Made by a program: the position numbers and the translations under genes. From positions 759,472 to 823,471 of the forward strand of contig MNCI01035767.1 of assembly GCA_015680685.1 (NCBI GenBank): a stretch of 64,000 nucleotides of DNA, given 5' to 3'. The notes beneath the pieces are model-generated. The model saw nothing but the letters and a program-made list of their open reading frames with translations. It searched no databases and was not told the origin of the DNA. Shown piece by piece: positions 12,080 to 24,864 of the stretch. This DNA comes from Gnetum montanum (lineage: Eukaryota > Streptophyta > Gnetopsida > Gnetales > Gnetaceae). The first letter of the stretch is position 1; the number at the start of each line of letters is the position of its first letter.

Positions 12080-15000
12080 ACTGGAAGGCAATGATAACAA
12101 GGATAAAGATCACAAAGGCAAAAGTAGGCTAAAGGCAAACGTGGGCTTTCTATCTTGTTGGATTCCAGAGAAATCGTCGGAGCGACCGATCTGTACCACA
12201 CGATTATGTAAATAACCATGGAGGTATCATGTTTACGTTAGTCGATGATGGGTACAGACAGCTTTCAGGACTACCCGTGAAACGCAGATCGGAGGTTCAG
12301 GCCCTCCTTCTAGCACTAAAAAACTATAACGATGGAAAACTTTAGTTGCTGGAAACACCGAGAGGATTTCTATGTACATAGTTCCAACCCTAGATCTATG
12401 CGAGGGTCGTGCTAGAGAAAATGAATCCAAGGTGCCCTGAACAATCTTGTCGATCAAACAGGGACTTACTTGATCAGTAAATTTGGTTAATGATCGTGTA
12501 ACAAGATGACGATTTAGTATGAAGACGTAATAGCGGATGACGATAAAACGAGATCAACTCCAAGATTGGATCTTGAAGGTGATGAAAATTGTGTAAGCTA
12601 TTCGAAATGACTGTAAAATCAATGTAAAAAGGATGTAATGGATTGGGATTTAGAAAATACACAATCCTGAGATTTGGAATCTGTCTTGTAAACAAATATG
12701 ATGTATACAACAGGATTTATAAGCGGACTCTGATTTGGACGAAGTATACCAACAAGAAGCTATTTAGAGATTAAACAAGCAAAGGCCAATTTACCTTGTT
12801 CACTAGCCAATCCAGGCGCAAGGGAGTCAAGCCTGAAGCAAAATGTTTACCAACTTGAAATCTCTAACCAAAAGCCTCTCTATATCATCATCGATTTTAT
12901 TACCAGCTCTTTCTTATCTTCTTGTCAACTTTTTTGCCAAAAACTACCAACCCTTTGAGTGTTTTCGGCTAGGGTATTTATAAGATTAGGGTTAGGAGAA
13001 AAACGTGGTTTAAATGATGTGTGTTCTGGGCCCACAAAATGCCGTTGACCTAATGTGCTGTAGCTGAAGCTTGTGACACTACGCTATGTTACACTCTAAA
13101 GCATAGTATAGTGTAACCACCCTTGTCCTTAGCATTGAAGGATTTCCAGATCTTCGGTAATAAATTGTCCTATGGCTACACGGCGATACACTAGAAAGCG
13201 TATCATAGCGTAATGACTACTATTGCTTGAATTTTGTTATCTTTGTTGTTGCAGTTAAATTAACTATGCTACTTGTGTTACACTACATTGCGTTACGCTG
13301 CATAGTGTAACGTAGCTAGCATGCAAAGAGTTAAAGTTTTGAACATGAATAACTTGCAAAGTTGAAGTGTTGTCACTGTGCATCCCTTGTTCTCTTCTTT
13401 CCTCCTAGATTCTGCTACGTTGAGCTACGTAGTGTAGCGTAGCAAGTCCTTAGCTGAAAGAAAACCTGCCGAGACATGCCACTATCTTTGGTGCTTCCAT
13501 CATTCGGATGTCTTGACGCTGCACTTGTGAAATCTTTACCTAAGATTCGAGACTTTACTGAATTATCGAGGCCCTGAAATTTCATGGTGTTTCATAGAAA
13601 CCATGCTAGGAGTTTTTGAAAGTGTTCGGGATGAGCAAAATAGTTCAGCAAGTTTTCTAGTGAAGAAGTTTACTACACTGTGCAACATAGCAAGCCTTGA
13701 AAGACAACCGCTCAAGTGTCCAAAGTGTAAGCTGACAAAATGGTTGTAAGATAAGTTAGGATTAAGCCAACATAAGGTGCTATGCTATGCTACACTATGT
13801 AGCATAGCATAGCATATCAAAGGCAAAGCAGAAAGGCCCATCTTGTCAAGTGATTTCAACAAGAAAACGGCATTTTGGCAAGACTTCGACCTCCAAAACT
13901 CCCTGCCCCACTTAGTCCTCAAGCCTTAAGTAAAAGTTTCTTACTAGAAAATGGTGAATTAAACAAGGAAGCATGATACACTAGCTACTATGTTATGCTA
14001 CACTACATAGCATAGCACAGCATAGCAACAATACAAAAACAACAAAAGTATGACAAGCATGAATTTAGCAACTCCAAAGGCTTCTCGACATGAAAGACAA
14101 AAGTTGCAGTTGTCAGCCTAACTAAGCCTTAGAAAAATGCTCTTCATCTCTTACACAAATTCCATTCAAGGCCAGTGGCTATGCTACGTAGCGTAGCACA
14201 ACGTAGCAAGCAGCTACTTACGCTACGCCAATGTGCTCAATAGCGTGAGTAGTGCAACACTGGCAAGGAAGCATCAAGACGTCTTTGGGTAACTCTAGAA
14301 CTTGTCGACAATAATCTTTCTCACTCTGGCATCTCCTTGGCAAAATCAACATTTTACTTCATTTTTGCATACCCTTGGTCAACTTCCAAAAAATTGTTCC
14401 TACACTTGACCCTACCTGTAAGAGTAGGGAAGATGTAGTCCCGAAGCATAGACTCCATTTTTCTCACATTGTTAGCACACTAGATTTCGGCACATGCAGT
14501 CTCAGCAGTATAGTCACAGCATAGCAAATTTCACATCCAACGTTGCACATCTATATGGTATGGACATGTTAGCACCTTGTGGGGTCTAGGACACATGGCA
14601 TCCAGACCATGTTTCTCTCCTACTCCTAGCCCTATAAATACCCCAGCAAACAATGCTCGAAGGGTTGGCATCTTGGTTGGCTTTTTACGTTGGCTATTTG
14701 GCTTTTTGGTTGGCTTCTTTGTGCAATTGGCTTTTAAGTTGGATTTCGGAGAGCATAATTGAGCATAGTTGGCATTTTGAGCATTCTAGTTACCTTTGAG
14801 TTCTCTGGTTGGCTCCAAACATATCCCTTTTGTGAGTCAAGCATTTTGGCATCTTAGTAAATAGAGTAGCAAGCAGAAGACCTGTGACTATACTGTTCAG
14901 TGTAAGCAGTGTCTCTCAAGTGTTGCATAACCAATTGTACACTTTTTAGCAAGGCAAAGAATCAAATCCACAACCTTTGGGGTGGTGCACCCTCTCACCC

Positions 15001-15190
15001 AAGTTTGATTTGTTATTTCCTTACTATAATCATTTTTTGCACTATTTTCACCATTTTACATTTATTGATCATCGATTTATCTTCCGTGTCTAACTTCCAA
15101 AACAAACATTTACGTAAGGTTAAGATACATTAATTAAGTCCCTGTCTGATCGACCAGACCGGTCAAGGCGCCCCACTTCCATTTCTCTCT
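12080..15190. repeat. Non-coding LTR-like region with palindromes and two opposed TATA boxes
   Basis: About 3.1 kb without genes. On the minus strand a TATA box (cttataaatacccta) lies at about 12972-12987, correctly placed to drive element A. On the plus strand another (ccctataaatacccc) lies at 14629-14643. Between them are at least six self-complementary CTATGCTAC/GTAGCATAG-type sequences. A weak tRNA-primer-like site (ctgtacca) lies at about 12191-12198. I read 12.2-14.5 kb as probable 5' LTR of A, with uncertain ends. Around 15165 there is a GGCGCC that could be a decayed primer site, but element B's coding sequence begins mid-protease, so this is unproven. Confidence 0.45.
13060..14260. 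repeat. Dispersed CTATGCTAC/CTACGCTAC palindromes
   Basis: Self-complementary sequences occur near 13081-13120, 13270-13315, 13419-13443, 13779-13813, 13988-14028 and 14176-14236. The best one, 13779-13813, has two perfect 16-nt arms (GCTATGCTATGCTACA and its reverse complement) around a 3-nt loop. Copies differ mainly by CG versus TG/CA, as expected from decay of methylated cytosines. Confidence 0.8.
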
Positions 15191-15199
15191 AACACTGCC

Positions 15200-15960
15200 C
15201 TTGCATGGATCCAGGGTTAAACTGTTCACCCAGCAACCTCTCGGTGTTCCATCCACTGACGTTTTTAATTGCTACAAGTCCTACCTCAAATATTTTCTAT
15301 TCATTCATGTTGGGAAGAACAAAGGGGAGTTTGCAATTATTATGGAAAGATCTTGGCTTAGCAATATTGAAGCTAAGCTTGGAATTTGTCACTTGTCCTT
15401 GAAATTTTCCAAGGAAAATGAAGCCAAAATTATAAAAAGACGAAGAGTTTCATGTGTTGCATACAACAATAATGGGTGAAATTGCATGCAAAGAATATGG
15501 GCAATCAAATGAGAGGATACCAAAGCATACAACAAATCTGTAGAGGAAATATGTGTGTAGAAATGTCTATATGCAATAGCCACACATTAAGAAGGCACCC
15601 AGTGGCTAGTCACTAATGAAGAGATTTAGTCAAATAAATATATGGAACTAGAAGAACAAATTATTAGTGCCTACATTGAAGAAACTAATCAGTTAGAGCA
15701 AATAAGAGAAAGGCACTTCCACCCACAAACAAGTTAAGAAGTGGAGATATACTAGAGATGCTTGAAGATCCTAGACACTATAGAACCAAAGCTATTGGAA
15801 CTAAAAGCCCTACCGACCACATTGGAATATGCATTTCTAAACAACAAAAAGTCAATGATCATTAATGTCACTCTTACAAAGGAATAAAATAGAAAGCTAC
15901 TTGAAGTATTAAATAGATGGTCCAAAGCCTTCGCATGGTCTTATGATGAGATCACAAGAA
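15200..15960 (+). pseudogene. Protease end and protease-RT linker of Athila-like element B
   Basis: The plus-strand frame contains FAIIMERSWLSNIEAKLGI. This corresponds to the LGRPFLATSGA-type block at the end of Athila protease and is nearly repeated in element D (SIIMERAWLSTIDAK). It continues through LELKALPTTLEYAFLNN, LTKE-NRKLLEVLNRWSKAF and AWSYDEITRINL, the classic Athila linker. The catalytic Asp region of protease and all of gag are missing upstream, so B is 5'-truncated or its start was replaced. Confidence 0.75.
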
Positions 15961-15989
15961 TTAATCTGTGAATTTGCCAACATCGAATA

Positions 15990-16700
15990 TACACTGACCC
16001 TGTAATCAAACCAAGATGCTAACCCCAATGAAGGCTCAATCTAAAACTCAAAGAAGTAGTTAAACAAGAGTTGGAAAAATTACTAAACGCAGGATTCATC
16101 TATCCTATTGTGGATAGTAAATGGGTAAACCCCTTAGTGATTGTTCCAAAGAAGGGGGACAAATGACAAGTCTACATTGACTTCTAGATGTTGAACTTAG
16201 CTATATTCAAAGATCATTTTCCTCTACCATTTATTTATCAAGTCCTAGATACCATTGCAGGACATGAATCTTACATTTTTCTAGATAGATACAGTAGATA
16301 TAATCAGATCCGCATTACACTTGAGGACCAAGAGAAAATAACATTCACTATTCCATGGGAAATGTTTTCATACAAGTAGATACCCTTTGGTCTTTACAAT
16401 GTTCCAACTACCTTTCAAAGACTGGTGCTTAGCATCTTTCAAAAGAAAATTGGAAATGGCATAGAAGTATGTATGGATGATTTTTCAACATACGAGCTAG
16501 ATTTCAAACAATCACTAGACTACTTGGAGCAAGTACTGAAGAGATGTGTTGAAATCAATTTGAAGCTTAACTGGCAAAAGAGCCATCTCATGGTCCAAGA
16601 AGGTATAGTGCTAGGACATAAAATCTCCCAAAAATGTATTAAGGTAGATCCCAAAAAGATTAGAGTCATTCAGAATATCACTTAAAGGCCACAGATAATA
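15990..16700 (+). pseudogene. Reverse transcriptase of Athila-like element B
   Basis: The plus-strand frame shows LKEVVKQELEKLLNAGFIYP, SKWVNPLVIVPKKGD, IFKDHFPLPFIYQVLDTIAG, FLDRYSRYNQIRI and the catalytic box VCMDDFSTYELDF. It then reads LKLNWQKSHLMVQEGIVLGH. The sequence matches Athila-clade RT. The usual FMDD is CMDD here. Stops fall at 16165 (GDK-stop), after IDF and after FSYK, so the enzyme is dead. Confidence 0.9.
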
Positions 16701-17425
16701 AAATATTTGAGATCATTCTTAGGCCACACGGGATACTATAATAGATTCATAGAGAATTTTTCAAAGATAGCCAAACCACTTGTAGAACTCACAAAGAAGG
16801 ATGCATCCTTTGAATGAATAGATTCATGTGAAAAGGCATTCAAAGCTTTGAAGTAGAAAATCATAGAGACACTAATCCTCTAAGCTCCAAATTAGTCAAG
16901 ACCTTTTCATATCATGACCGATGCTTCTAACTATATGCTTGGTGTAGTACTAACATAACTAGATGATCAAAAGAGACCTTACTACATTCATTGTGCCAAA
17001 AAAAGCATCACTAGAGCATAATTGAACTATACCACAATAGAAAAGGAGTTGATGGTTGTGGTGTGTGCACTTGAAAATTTTAGACATTATGCTCTCATAT
17101 ATCAAATTTATGTCCATATTGATCATAGTACTATCTGATTTCTCATGAACAAACTAACGATTAGTCCCAAAGTGATAAGATGGCTCATAATCTTGCAAAA
17201 ATTCTACATCATGATGATTAACAAAAAGAAAATAGAAAATGTGGTAGATGGTCATCTATCAAGGTTGAAATGGGATGTCGAAAATCAAGTAGAACTTTTA
17301 TCAAACCAATTTCTCGATGAAGATCTATTTGTCAAAATAGTACAAGTTGTGAACTCAACAGCAAAGCCATGGACTAAAAAGTACTTGACATATGTATCAA
17401 CACAAGAGCTCCCTATTGAATGAAG
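16700..17425 (+). pseudogene. RNase H and connection region of element B
   Basis: After RT the frame reads RSFLGHTGYYNRFIENFSKI and [11 protein letters not shown]. RNase H follows: PFHIMTDASNYMLGVVLT, NYTTIEKELMVVVCALENFR and IDHSTI-FLMNK. The first catalytic Asp (TDAS) and the Glu in EKEL are visible. At least six in-frame stops occur. The remaining frame to 17423 is the tether toward integrase. Confidence 0.85.
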
Positions 17426-17499
17426 TAGAAAAAAACATGAGTAATTTCTTCATAGAGAAAAATAGTATATGAAAATCAATGGCAATCTATACAAGTTTT

Positions 17500-18240
17500 G
17501 TACAGCCAATCTCATTAGATGATGTGTGCCAGAATGTGACCAACATAGAGTCTTATAGGATACCCATGAAAGCCCATGTGGTGGCCACTATGCAAGGCAC
17601 AGAACAAGACTCAAGCTTATGATGGTAGGATACTTTTGGCCTACCTTATTTAGAGATGCCCACACTTTTGCACAATCCTGTAAGCGATGCCAAAGAGATG
17701 AAGGCATTATGGCCAAAAAGGAAGGGTCACAACATTGGATACAGCCACTAGAATCTTTTTACATATGTGGAATTGATTTCATGGGACCCATAACACTAAT
17801 GTTGAATGGAAAAGGATACATCATTGTGACTATGGATTACTGTACAAAGTGGGCAGAGGTAGTAGCAGTAAAAGACTTTACGGTAAAGATAGCTACCAAA
17901 TTTTTGCAACAACATGTGGTGAATAGATTTGAAGTACCACGAATGCTCATATTAGACAATGGGATTCACTTCACTAGTGCTCCATTTAAAAAGCTCATGC
18001 AACAACTTGGGGTGAACCATAAGCTAACAACACCATATCATCCCCAAGTAAATGGTCAAGCTGAAGTAACTAACCATGAAATTACTAGGATGGTTAGTAG
18101 GTTTAGGAGGGATTGGAGGATTAAGTTGAATGATGCTCTATGGACCTATAGGACATCCTAGAAACTACCTATAGGATACTCACCATATGAGTTAGTTTAT
18201 GGCAAGTTTCTAACGCTTCCAATCTAGGCAAAGCTTCACA
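17500..18240 (+). pseudogene. Integrase of Athila-like element B
   Basis: The HHCC region ends with CKRCQRDEGIMAKKE. The catalytic triad is visible: Asp in CGIDFMGPI, Asp in MLILDNGIHFT and Glu in NGQAEVTNHEI. The segment 17619-18161 is open for 180 codons. It then stops after ALWTYRTS, where the family normally continues with a Lys/Phe and PIG-SPYELVYGK, which is seen after the stop. The catalytic residues are all present, although the reading frame is interrupted. Confidence 0.9.
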
Positions 18241-18699
18241 CTCTAGCTACTACTAGTGAACTTGACCTTGACTTGAGCTTAGCCCAATGAGAATGTCTCA
18301 TGAACTTGAATCATTTAGATGAGATAGGCTTGTAGCACTTATGAGTAATAAAGTTCATAATCATTACTCCAAACTAAGGCATGATACATGAATAAGGCAT
18401 GTAACTATACAACTGAGTGACAAGGTCCTCTATTACAATCTTAGCCATTTATTCCAAAAAACTAAGTTTCAGATACTTTGGGAGGAACCATACATTGTTC
18501 AAGCCACCTATCCATCTAGTGCCTTACATATCTATCACCCATCCTATCCACATAAACTCATCCTTGTCAACATCCAACAGGTCAAACTCTACCATGAATA
18601 TTCCATAGAATCTACCTAGCCTACCCAACAATCCTCTACCTATTCTATCTTCTATCTAATTGATCTTAATGATAATCATGGGGTGATAATTTAGAACTG

Positions 18700-19850
18700 T
18701 AGATAATTTACTTCATTTTTTCCTTCCTTTTCATTTTTCACATTCTTTTATACTTTTTCATTTCTTCAATTTTTAATGTTCTTCCACATCTTGCAATTCT
18801 TTGATGATTTTTCATTCTTTGACATTTTTCATTCTTTACATCTTTTTCTAATTCTTACTACCTTTTTCATACTTTGTTTGCATCTCCTTTGTAAATAATT
18901 TTTTTATTATTAATAAAACACACCAAGAATAAGGCAATATGTAGCCTAATAAAGTGAAATTTTCTCTATGTTATCAAGTCATAAGGAATTGATTATTTGA
19001 ACAGTAAGCCCACACCATCCATCCATCCATTCCATTAATAAGAGGTTCTCACCATAGACATAATAATATTCTTTCTATCATACAACTAAGAATAAACTTG
19101 TGATCACTATTCTTGAATTGAAAAGTGAAGAACCAAGAGGAAATGTAAAGGGTGTGACATCAAGGGGATTTTTGGATTCTCTTGGATTACTATTGTGATT
19201 ATTATCATGTTGCTAAGTTTGTACTATATCCTTGTAGATTTAATGAAAAATGGAAAAGTAAAAATAAGTGGTGCCTTACCATGTCACTAGAAAGACATGT
19301 TACCCATGCCTGAAGGTAGTTCTCTAGTAAGATTGACATAGATAAAAATAAAAGAGCACAAAATAAATTTCTAGGTGTCCCACTAGAAAGACATGTTACC
19401 CATACCTAAAGGTAGGTAGCTTCTCAAAAATCTAAAAAATAAACAAGTGCCATGAATAAACTTCTCCCTTGGATAATATGCCAAGTGATAATACTCCTTC
19501 CAATAGTGGTCATCTTACAATTCTAATTCTAAGAGATGAGACAATGTGATGTCACTAGAATGTGGTCTGGACTTGGTTTGACTTTTGGACAGAAAGGCTA
19601 ATGATTACTTTAACCACTAATAAAACACAAGAATTCATTATGCCTATTGTAAGATACCTCACCTCTTAATTTCTACAATCCATTCTCAGTCCATTTCATC
19701 TCACTGTAAGAATGATTGTAACTTATGGTTTTGTGTAACATAGTGTAATTTTCATAATTTGGTGGTACTAACATGTCTATTTTGCTAAACAAGTATGTGT
19801 TACATTCAACTTCTTTAGTGCCTAAGGACAATTTTTGGTGCATAAGGTAA
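18700..19850 (+). repeat. Non-coding 3' region of element B
   Basis: No ORF is credible here. The stretch matches segments at 43390-44350 (element E) and, inverted, 33600-33130 (element D). Shared landmarks include ccacaccatccatccatcca, aataagaggtt, tgtgacatcaagggga and a block reading CACTAGAAAGACATGTTACC that occurs twice, at about 19285 and 19382. It is the untranslated stretch between integrase and the 3' LTR in this lineage. No 3' LTR follows; element C abuts near 19855. Confidence 0.7.
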
Positions 19851-19859
19851 CCTTCGGGG

Positions 19860-21770
19860 TGTCTGTCGTTGCGCCAAATGAGGGTTCAAGGCATACACCC
19901 CAGATTCTTGAAGGTGTGACACCACAAGACAACATCCCTTAGGATGTTCATATTGGCATATGCCACATTCATCGTCCTCTTCGGTGTCAGAGTCTGCAAC
20001 CTACTCTGCTACAGAAACTTTTCCCTTACCCTTATGTTGGGCATGTTCAGCTCCCTTCTTCCTGCGCCGATCACGGTCACTACCTTGTTCCTTGGACTCT
20101 TCTGCAATTTTTAGTACACTTTGAAATTTCTCATCCAAAGAATCTCATATTTTGTCCACCTTTGCCGATATTTCGAATGCAAACTTTTGTAACGACAAAG
20201 TCTTCTGATTCACCGCTGCTTCTAGTGGTGACTCATCCTCCTCATCACAAATTAGACCTCCCTCTTTCTGAGGGAAGGGTCCCGGTTGAATTCTTCTGCA
20301 CTCTCCTTTTTTCTAAGTTCTCTTTCTTCCTTGGCCACCTGCTCAATGAGGCGTTGCAACTGATGGGCCCTTAGCTTTGACAATCATCCCTTGGCGTACA
20401 TGCCCAAGGTCTTTCGCATTTCAAAAAGGAGCCCATCAATGATGTGGCGAAGCTATACCCGCTAAGAGTAACCATGACTAGGGCACCAATGTAACAATGA
20501 GTAATACCTACTCATGGCGGCATCCAAGGGTTCATGATTCCCTTGTTTCCATCCTTGGATCTACCGTCTCAGATTCACCACTCTAGAGTACGTTTGATAT
20601 TTGTCATTGAAGATTTCAAGCATCGTACTCCATCTTCTGATTGATTCCAGCTCCAGGGACCGGTACCAACTTTTAGCTTCTTTGATGAGTGTGCGAGGGA
20701 ACAGCTTCAACCGTTGCTAATCATTATCAATGTTTTGCAGGGTGTAGGCATCATGGAACGCCTGCAGGTGGGTATGCAGATCACAATTGTATCCCCCTTC
20801 AAATCTAGGGATGTTGTTCATATCAACACGCTTGATCTAACTATCCTTTATGTGCCTACTTGGAATGTGAACTACCTCTGCAATCTGGAGCATGCTCCGA
20901 GTAGCTAACAATGGCTCATCTAAATCATAGTCCTGTTGGGGACCATAACATCTGTGACGATTACGGCTACCCCTCCTTTCATGCTGGCGAGCATCACACG
21001 ATTGGTTGCGTGCTTCCTCACATTGCCCCTTCTGAACCTATTTACCACCGTCCTTTCACTCCAGCCTTCCCTTGTTACGCTCAGAGCCTAAACTGGAGGA
21101 AGACGCAGGAGAGGGGGAGGACACAGAAGAAGGAGAGGCATCGCCACCGCTCCGGCAGCGATCTCCCCATCTACCCTGATGACAGCCTCGGTCATCCAGC
21201 CCAGCCTTGCTACGTGACCCTCCATCCCCTTGAGGATCATGGTCACTTGGAGGTTTGTTCTGAATGATTGATTAGATGAACTGCTGCCCCAGGGGAAGTT
21301 TGGTCGAATGGGTATCATGAAAGATGGGATCCCCATCGTCTTGCGGCCCTTGCAAGAATAAGGGGTTACTGAATTATTTTCCCTTCTGCTGTTCATATCT
21401 CTCTGCCTGCTGCTGGTCTCTTGTCCATTGAGCCTCTGTGGGACAATAGTCCTGGTAGTCATGGTCCTCCATGACATACTCCGCCACCCACTCCTGGATG
21501 CCCAATCTACCCAAATTGTGATATAGCATCGTAGGAGCCACTCGGTCGAGTGGTAGCACGATGCTACCCTCCATGTTCCACCATCAAAGATGTTCATCCT
21601 GATGTAGGATGAATGTGAAATCAGGGACATATTCATCGAGATGTTTGTACACCACCGGACATTCTTGTGGCACTGGCGGTTCAAATACTTCTCTCCTATG
21701 AGAAGACATATTGGACGTTAGATGGTCCATATAATCGGTGTACCTTACTATTTGCTTAAATTTGCCTAGC
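19860..21770 (-). pseudogene. Gag of Athila-like element C
   Basis: Read on the minus strand, near the 5' end the frame gives MEGSIVLPLDRVAPTMLYHN. Further on it reads LFPRTLIKEAKSWYRSLELE, TMLEIFNDKYQTYSRV and MSRYYSLLHWCPSHGYS. This is the retrotransposon gag pattern also seen in elements D, E and F. A Cys/His segment near 19.97 kb (CGICQYEHPKGC) corresponds to the zinc knuckle. Many stops are present. Pol is absent; sequence homologous to the 3' end of element B follows instead, so C is truncated or rearranged. Confidence 0.75.
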
Positions 21771-21856
21771 ATGCGTAAATATTTCTACCCTGGGTTCATT
21801 CCAATGACTTAAATGATAATTTCACTAAGGTCAGATGATGCATGTAAGACTAACAG

Positions 21857-21874
21857 TCCCCGACAACGGTGCCA
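21857..21874 (-). other. Primer-binding site of element C
   Basis: The plus-strand sequence ccccgacaacggtgcca ends in CCA directly before the LTR edge. Its reverse complement, TGGCACCGTTGTCGGGG, is one or two changes from the TGGCGCCGTTGCCGGGG primer site typical of Athila/Tat elements. Confidence 0.8.
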
Positions 21875-21875
21875 A

Positions 21876-22774
21876 TGATGAGCGGCTAGGTATCCCTACG
21901 CCCAACCATACAAATAACGAGCGTTCACACGCGACTCAATCAAAATTCGCAGACTATAAGCACTTAACATACACCAAACTTCTAACTAGTGAAACCTTGG
22001 GTTAGAATAATCACTGTCATCCTAATCTCACTTGTGAGGTTCTGTTTACGATGGTTAAGTGAGACTAAGGCTAATGATTTTTATATCTTTTTAATTATCT
22101 TTTTGACAACTATTCATCTTGGAAAATAAGGATAGAATATTAAATAATCTAAAATTATCTTAATCTAAATCTTAACTACTCCTAACATAAGTATCTGGTC
22201 CCATCTTCTGAGCACGTTCTGAGCATCTCCTAACACTTCTGGGTTACCAGACGTTAAGCGTCACTGAGCTTACCAAGTGTTTGGGTTATGTTCGAGATGG
22301 TCGTACTTATGGCCTTAATGAACTACGAATGAACAATAGCGATTGAAATTATAATAACGAAAACTTAAGTAATTAACAAGTAACTAATAAAGCATAAACA
22401 CATTAAACTATTAAATGCATAAAATAACTAAGTCCAAAAGCTGCAAGGAATGCTTGAATAGTTCGTCTTTATTGCCGTCACGCCAATGGGCTCAGATACA
22501 TCAATGCTCGAATAAAGAGCCGATCACTTTTCTTACACCTGTTGCAGGCACTTGGAAAATATTCTATCTCCTGCGGGAACAAACTGCAAGAGCTTCGCTA
22601 CAACTACTAGAAAGATGCCTAAATGAGGCAGAAGGCCCTCTTATTTATAGGCCGGGAAAGGTGGCTGCGTAAACAGGGCCACGTCGATGCAGGGTGGCTA
22701 TGTCAACGGGCCCGCGTCAACGTGGCTGCTTATACGCGACCCAGTCGATGCATTGACTAAATGACACTTCATCA
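21876..22774 (-). repeat. 5' LTR of element C
   Basis: Runs from tgatgagcgg to ...cacttcatca, so in element orientation it starts TGATGAAGTG and ends CTCATCA. A minus-strand TATA box (RC ctataaataag) lies at about 22641-22650. The U3 part (22660-22770) is GC-rich with repeated tggct/ggccc/cgtcaacg units, unlike its relatives. The R-U5 part resembles the LTRs of D, E and F. Confidence 0.75.
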
Positions 22775-23727
22775 ATAACTATGTTCTATAACATGAAGAC
22801 CTACATGTCTATTGTTCTCGAGCTCTTGCATGATCTACCACAAGACACTATAAGGAAAATGATGAAGCAACTTGAGGCCAAAGCCCACTTGCACAAAGGT
22901 GGTGATATACAACACTTTAAGCTACTCTAAAATGCCTCGAAGATCCTTTTGGATGTAACCAATCAAAACAAGCTACCCAAGAATAATGATCGAGTTTAGC
23001 CCACGTGTTGTATTTGGTCCTAGAAAGTAAGTATAAACTTTCCTTTGACAAGAGTTAAAGTACTAAATGGGTCCTATGACCTTAAATAAATAATGGACAC
23101 TAGTCAACAACTTATGACTAGGTGTTGTCTTATGTACCTTTGACAATTCCTCTGTGCTTGGCTATCAATTCTTGGTTTTACCTTTTGGTGTGGTTGCACA
23201 TGTTTTGGTGCTAGGAATTAAACATCTTAGGCTAGTGTTTTTTATTCTCACTATTCATATTTTGGTCCCTTGGTATTGTTTCTTTTTGAGGAATGTCTAT
23301 GTTTCATCCATTTGCATCAATGTATCAAATGTAGTATCCTTGTTTTTTATGTTAGTGGTCACTATGCTAGGATTCACCTTGTCAAATGGTTTATTATCAG
23401 GTGGTAGTTTTGCCTCTTTTCCTTCTTTTTAATCTCCTTATGTGGTGAATTAATAAAATTCTCATCACGAAATTCCCTAAAAACATTATATTTATTTCAC
23501 TCTTTCATAAGCTCTTCAAGCTCTAAAAAATGTGTTATTATCTAGGTTTTACAAAGCATAATCACTGAAAACCTTAATGCTCATCTTGCTAAGTGGGGTC
23601 CTAGAAGGCTCAATGGGTGAGCAAAAGTCTAACCTTTTTGAGTGGCTATGCTTAGGCTTGAACTCACATCTTTTGACATGAGAGATAAGCATATCAACAT
23701 TACTTTAAATGATGGTCCCTTATCACT

Positions 23728-23870
23728 AGGTGTTAGCCTCCTAGTAAGACTCTTGATTTAAAAGCTCCAACTCATAGGTTCAATTTTGGTAGGCAATGCT
23801 AAGTTATAAAGTTCTAATTGGACTATAAATTTTAGGTTGTATCTATATTACAATTATTTCATGGTTCCAA
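23728..23870 (+). mobile_element. tRNA-derived SINE copy
   Basis: The 5' head has an A-box-like TTAGCCTCCTAGTAAGA and a B-box-like GGTTCAATTTTGG about 35 bp later, as in tRNA-derived pol III promoters. The body reads GGCAATGCTAAGTTATAAAG then TTCTAATTGGACTATA. The same body occurs at 58.1 and 58.25 kb, which supports a dispersed SINE family. Confidence 0.65.
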
Positions 23871-24156
23871 CACCTTTCTAAAGTAGATGTGAGATGAAAC
23901 TATTCAAGTTCATTTTTAACATACCCTACACTTCCATAATATTTTTTAAGGATAGATGATAATTAAGAACATGTCTAGAACAATGCCTCTAGGTTGGCAT
24001 ACGGTGCTTGTCAATGCTAGTACTAGGCTTCAAACCTAGTACCTTTCAGTACAAGGAAGTACCTTCTATAACAATTGTACATAAATATAAACCTTTTAAT
24101 ATATAGCCAACATGAAACTTTCAAAAAAAAAAAAATAGTATAACTTTAAAACAAAG

Positions 24157-24226
24157 TGTTATCCATTGGAATCAAACTAACTTGGAGTTTCCAAATTAAA
24201 AGTCTTTCCACTAAGGTGACACATTA
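24157..24226 (-). mobile_element. tRNA-like SINE head
   Basis: On the minus strand it reads GTCACCTTAGTGGAAAGAC (A box) and, further on, TTAGTTTGATTCCAATGG (B box). Spacing matches the 23.73-kb copy, but the conserved body is not obvious. Confidence 0.5.
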
Positions 24227-24799
24227 TTATTTTGTACATATAACCAATATGATACTTTGATAGCACTTAAGTAGAATATAAATTTGGCTCATGTGTGACT
24301 TAATCTAACTTTTTGCCTGCACCTTGGATTTGTTAGATTACACTAGTTTCAGAATTCCTTTTACAATTTTTTTTTTCAAGGTCTCAAGCTAGCAGCACTT
24401 GAGATTAATAATCTTCTTTAGCTAATGGAACCTTAGACCAACAATGCTTAATTGTTGGTGTTGCTCTCTCTTGTTTCTCTTGTATATTTTTGTTTTACTC
24501 TTTTTGGTTATTAACAAGAAAGCCTTTATTAAGTGAAAACTTGCAAAAGTGATTTTGAGCAAGGCTCAAATCTGATCCTTTTCCTACCCTTGAGGGAAGG
24601 TTTTTTAAGATTGGTTGTAAGGATGAAAAACTACGAAGGCATCCTCAAAACCATTGGGTATTTCCTTTTCTGTGTTATTTTTGGAGGTTTTTTGTTATTA
24701 ATGAGATATGCTAATGTACTCTATTTATTTTTCTTAATATAATTTTATTTTTGGGATCCTACACCACCCCCACCCATCTCCTTTCATAATTTTTTTGTC

Positions 24800-24864
24800 C
24801 GCCCTTGAAGTTGTGGCTTAGGTTTTCCATACCAATACTCTTACCACTGAGTTAACACATCATT
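24800..24864 (-). mobile_element. tRNA-like SINE head
   Basis: On the minus strand, TTAACTCAGTGGTAAGAGTA is a good A box. The B-box region (GGAAAACCTAAGCCACAAC) is degraded. Confidence 0.45.

Noticed and set aside
20162-21267. Plus-strand ORFs over the gag of element C
   Set aside because: They are antisense shadows of the minus-strand gag, which has recognisable family motifs.
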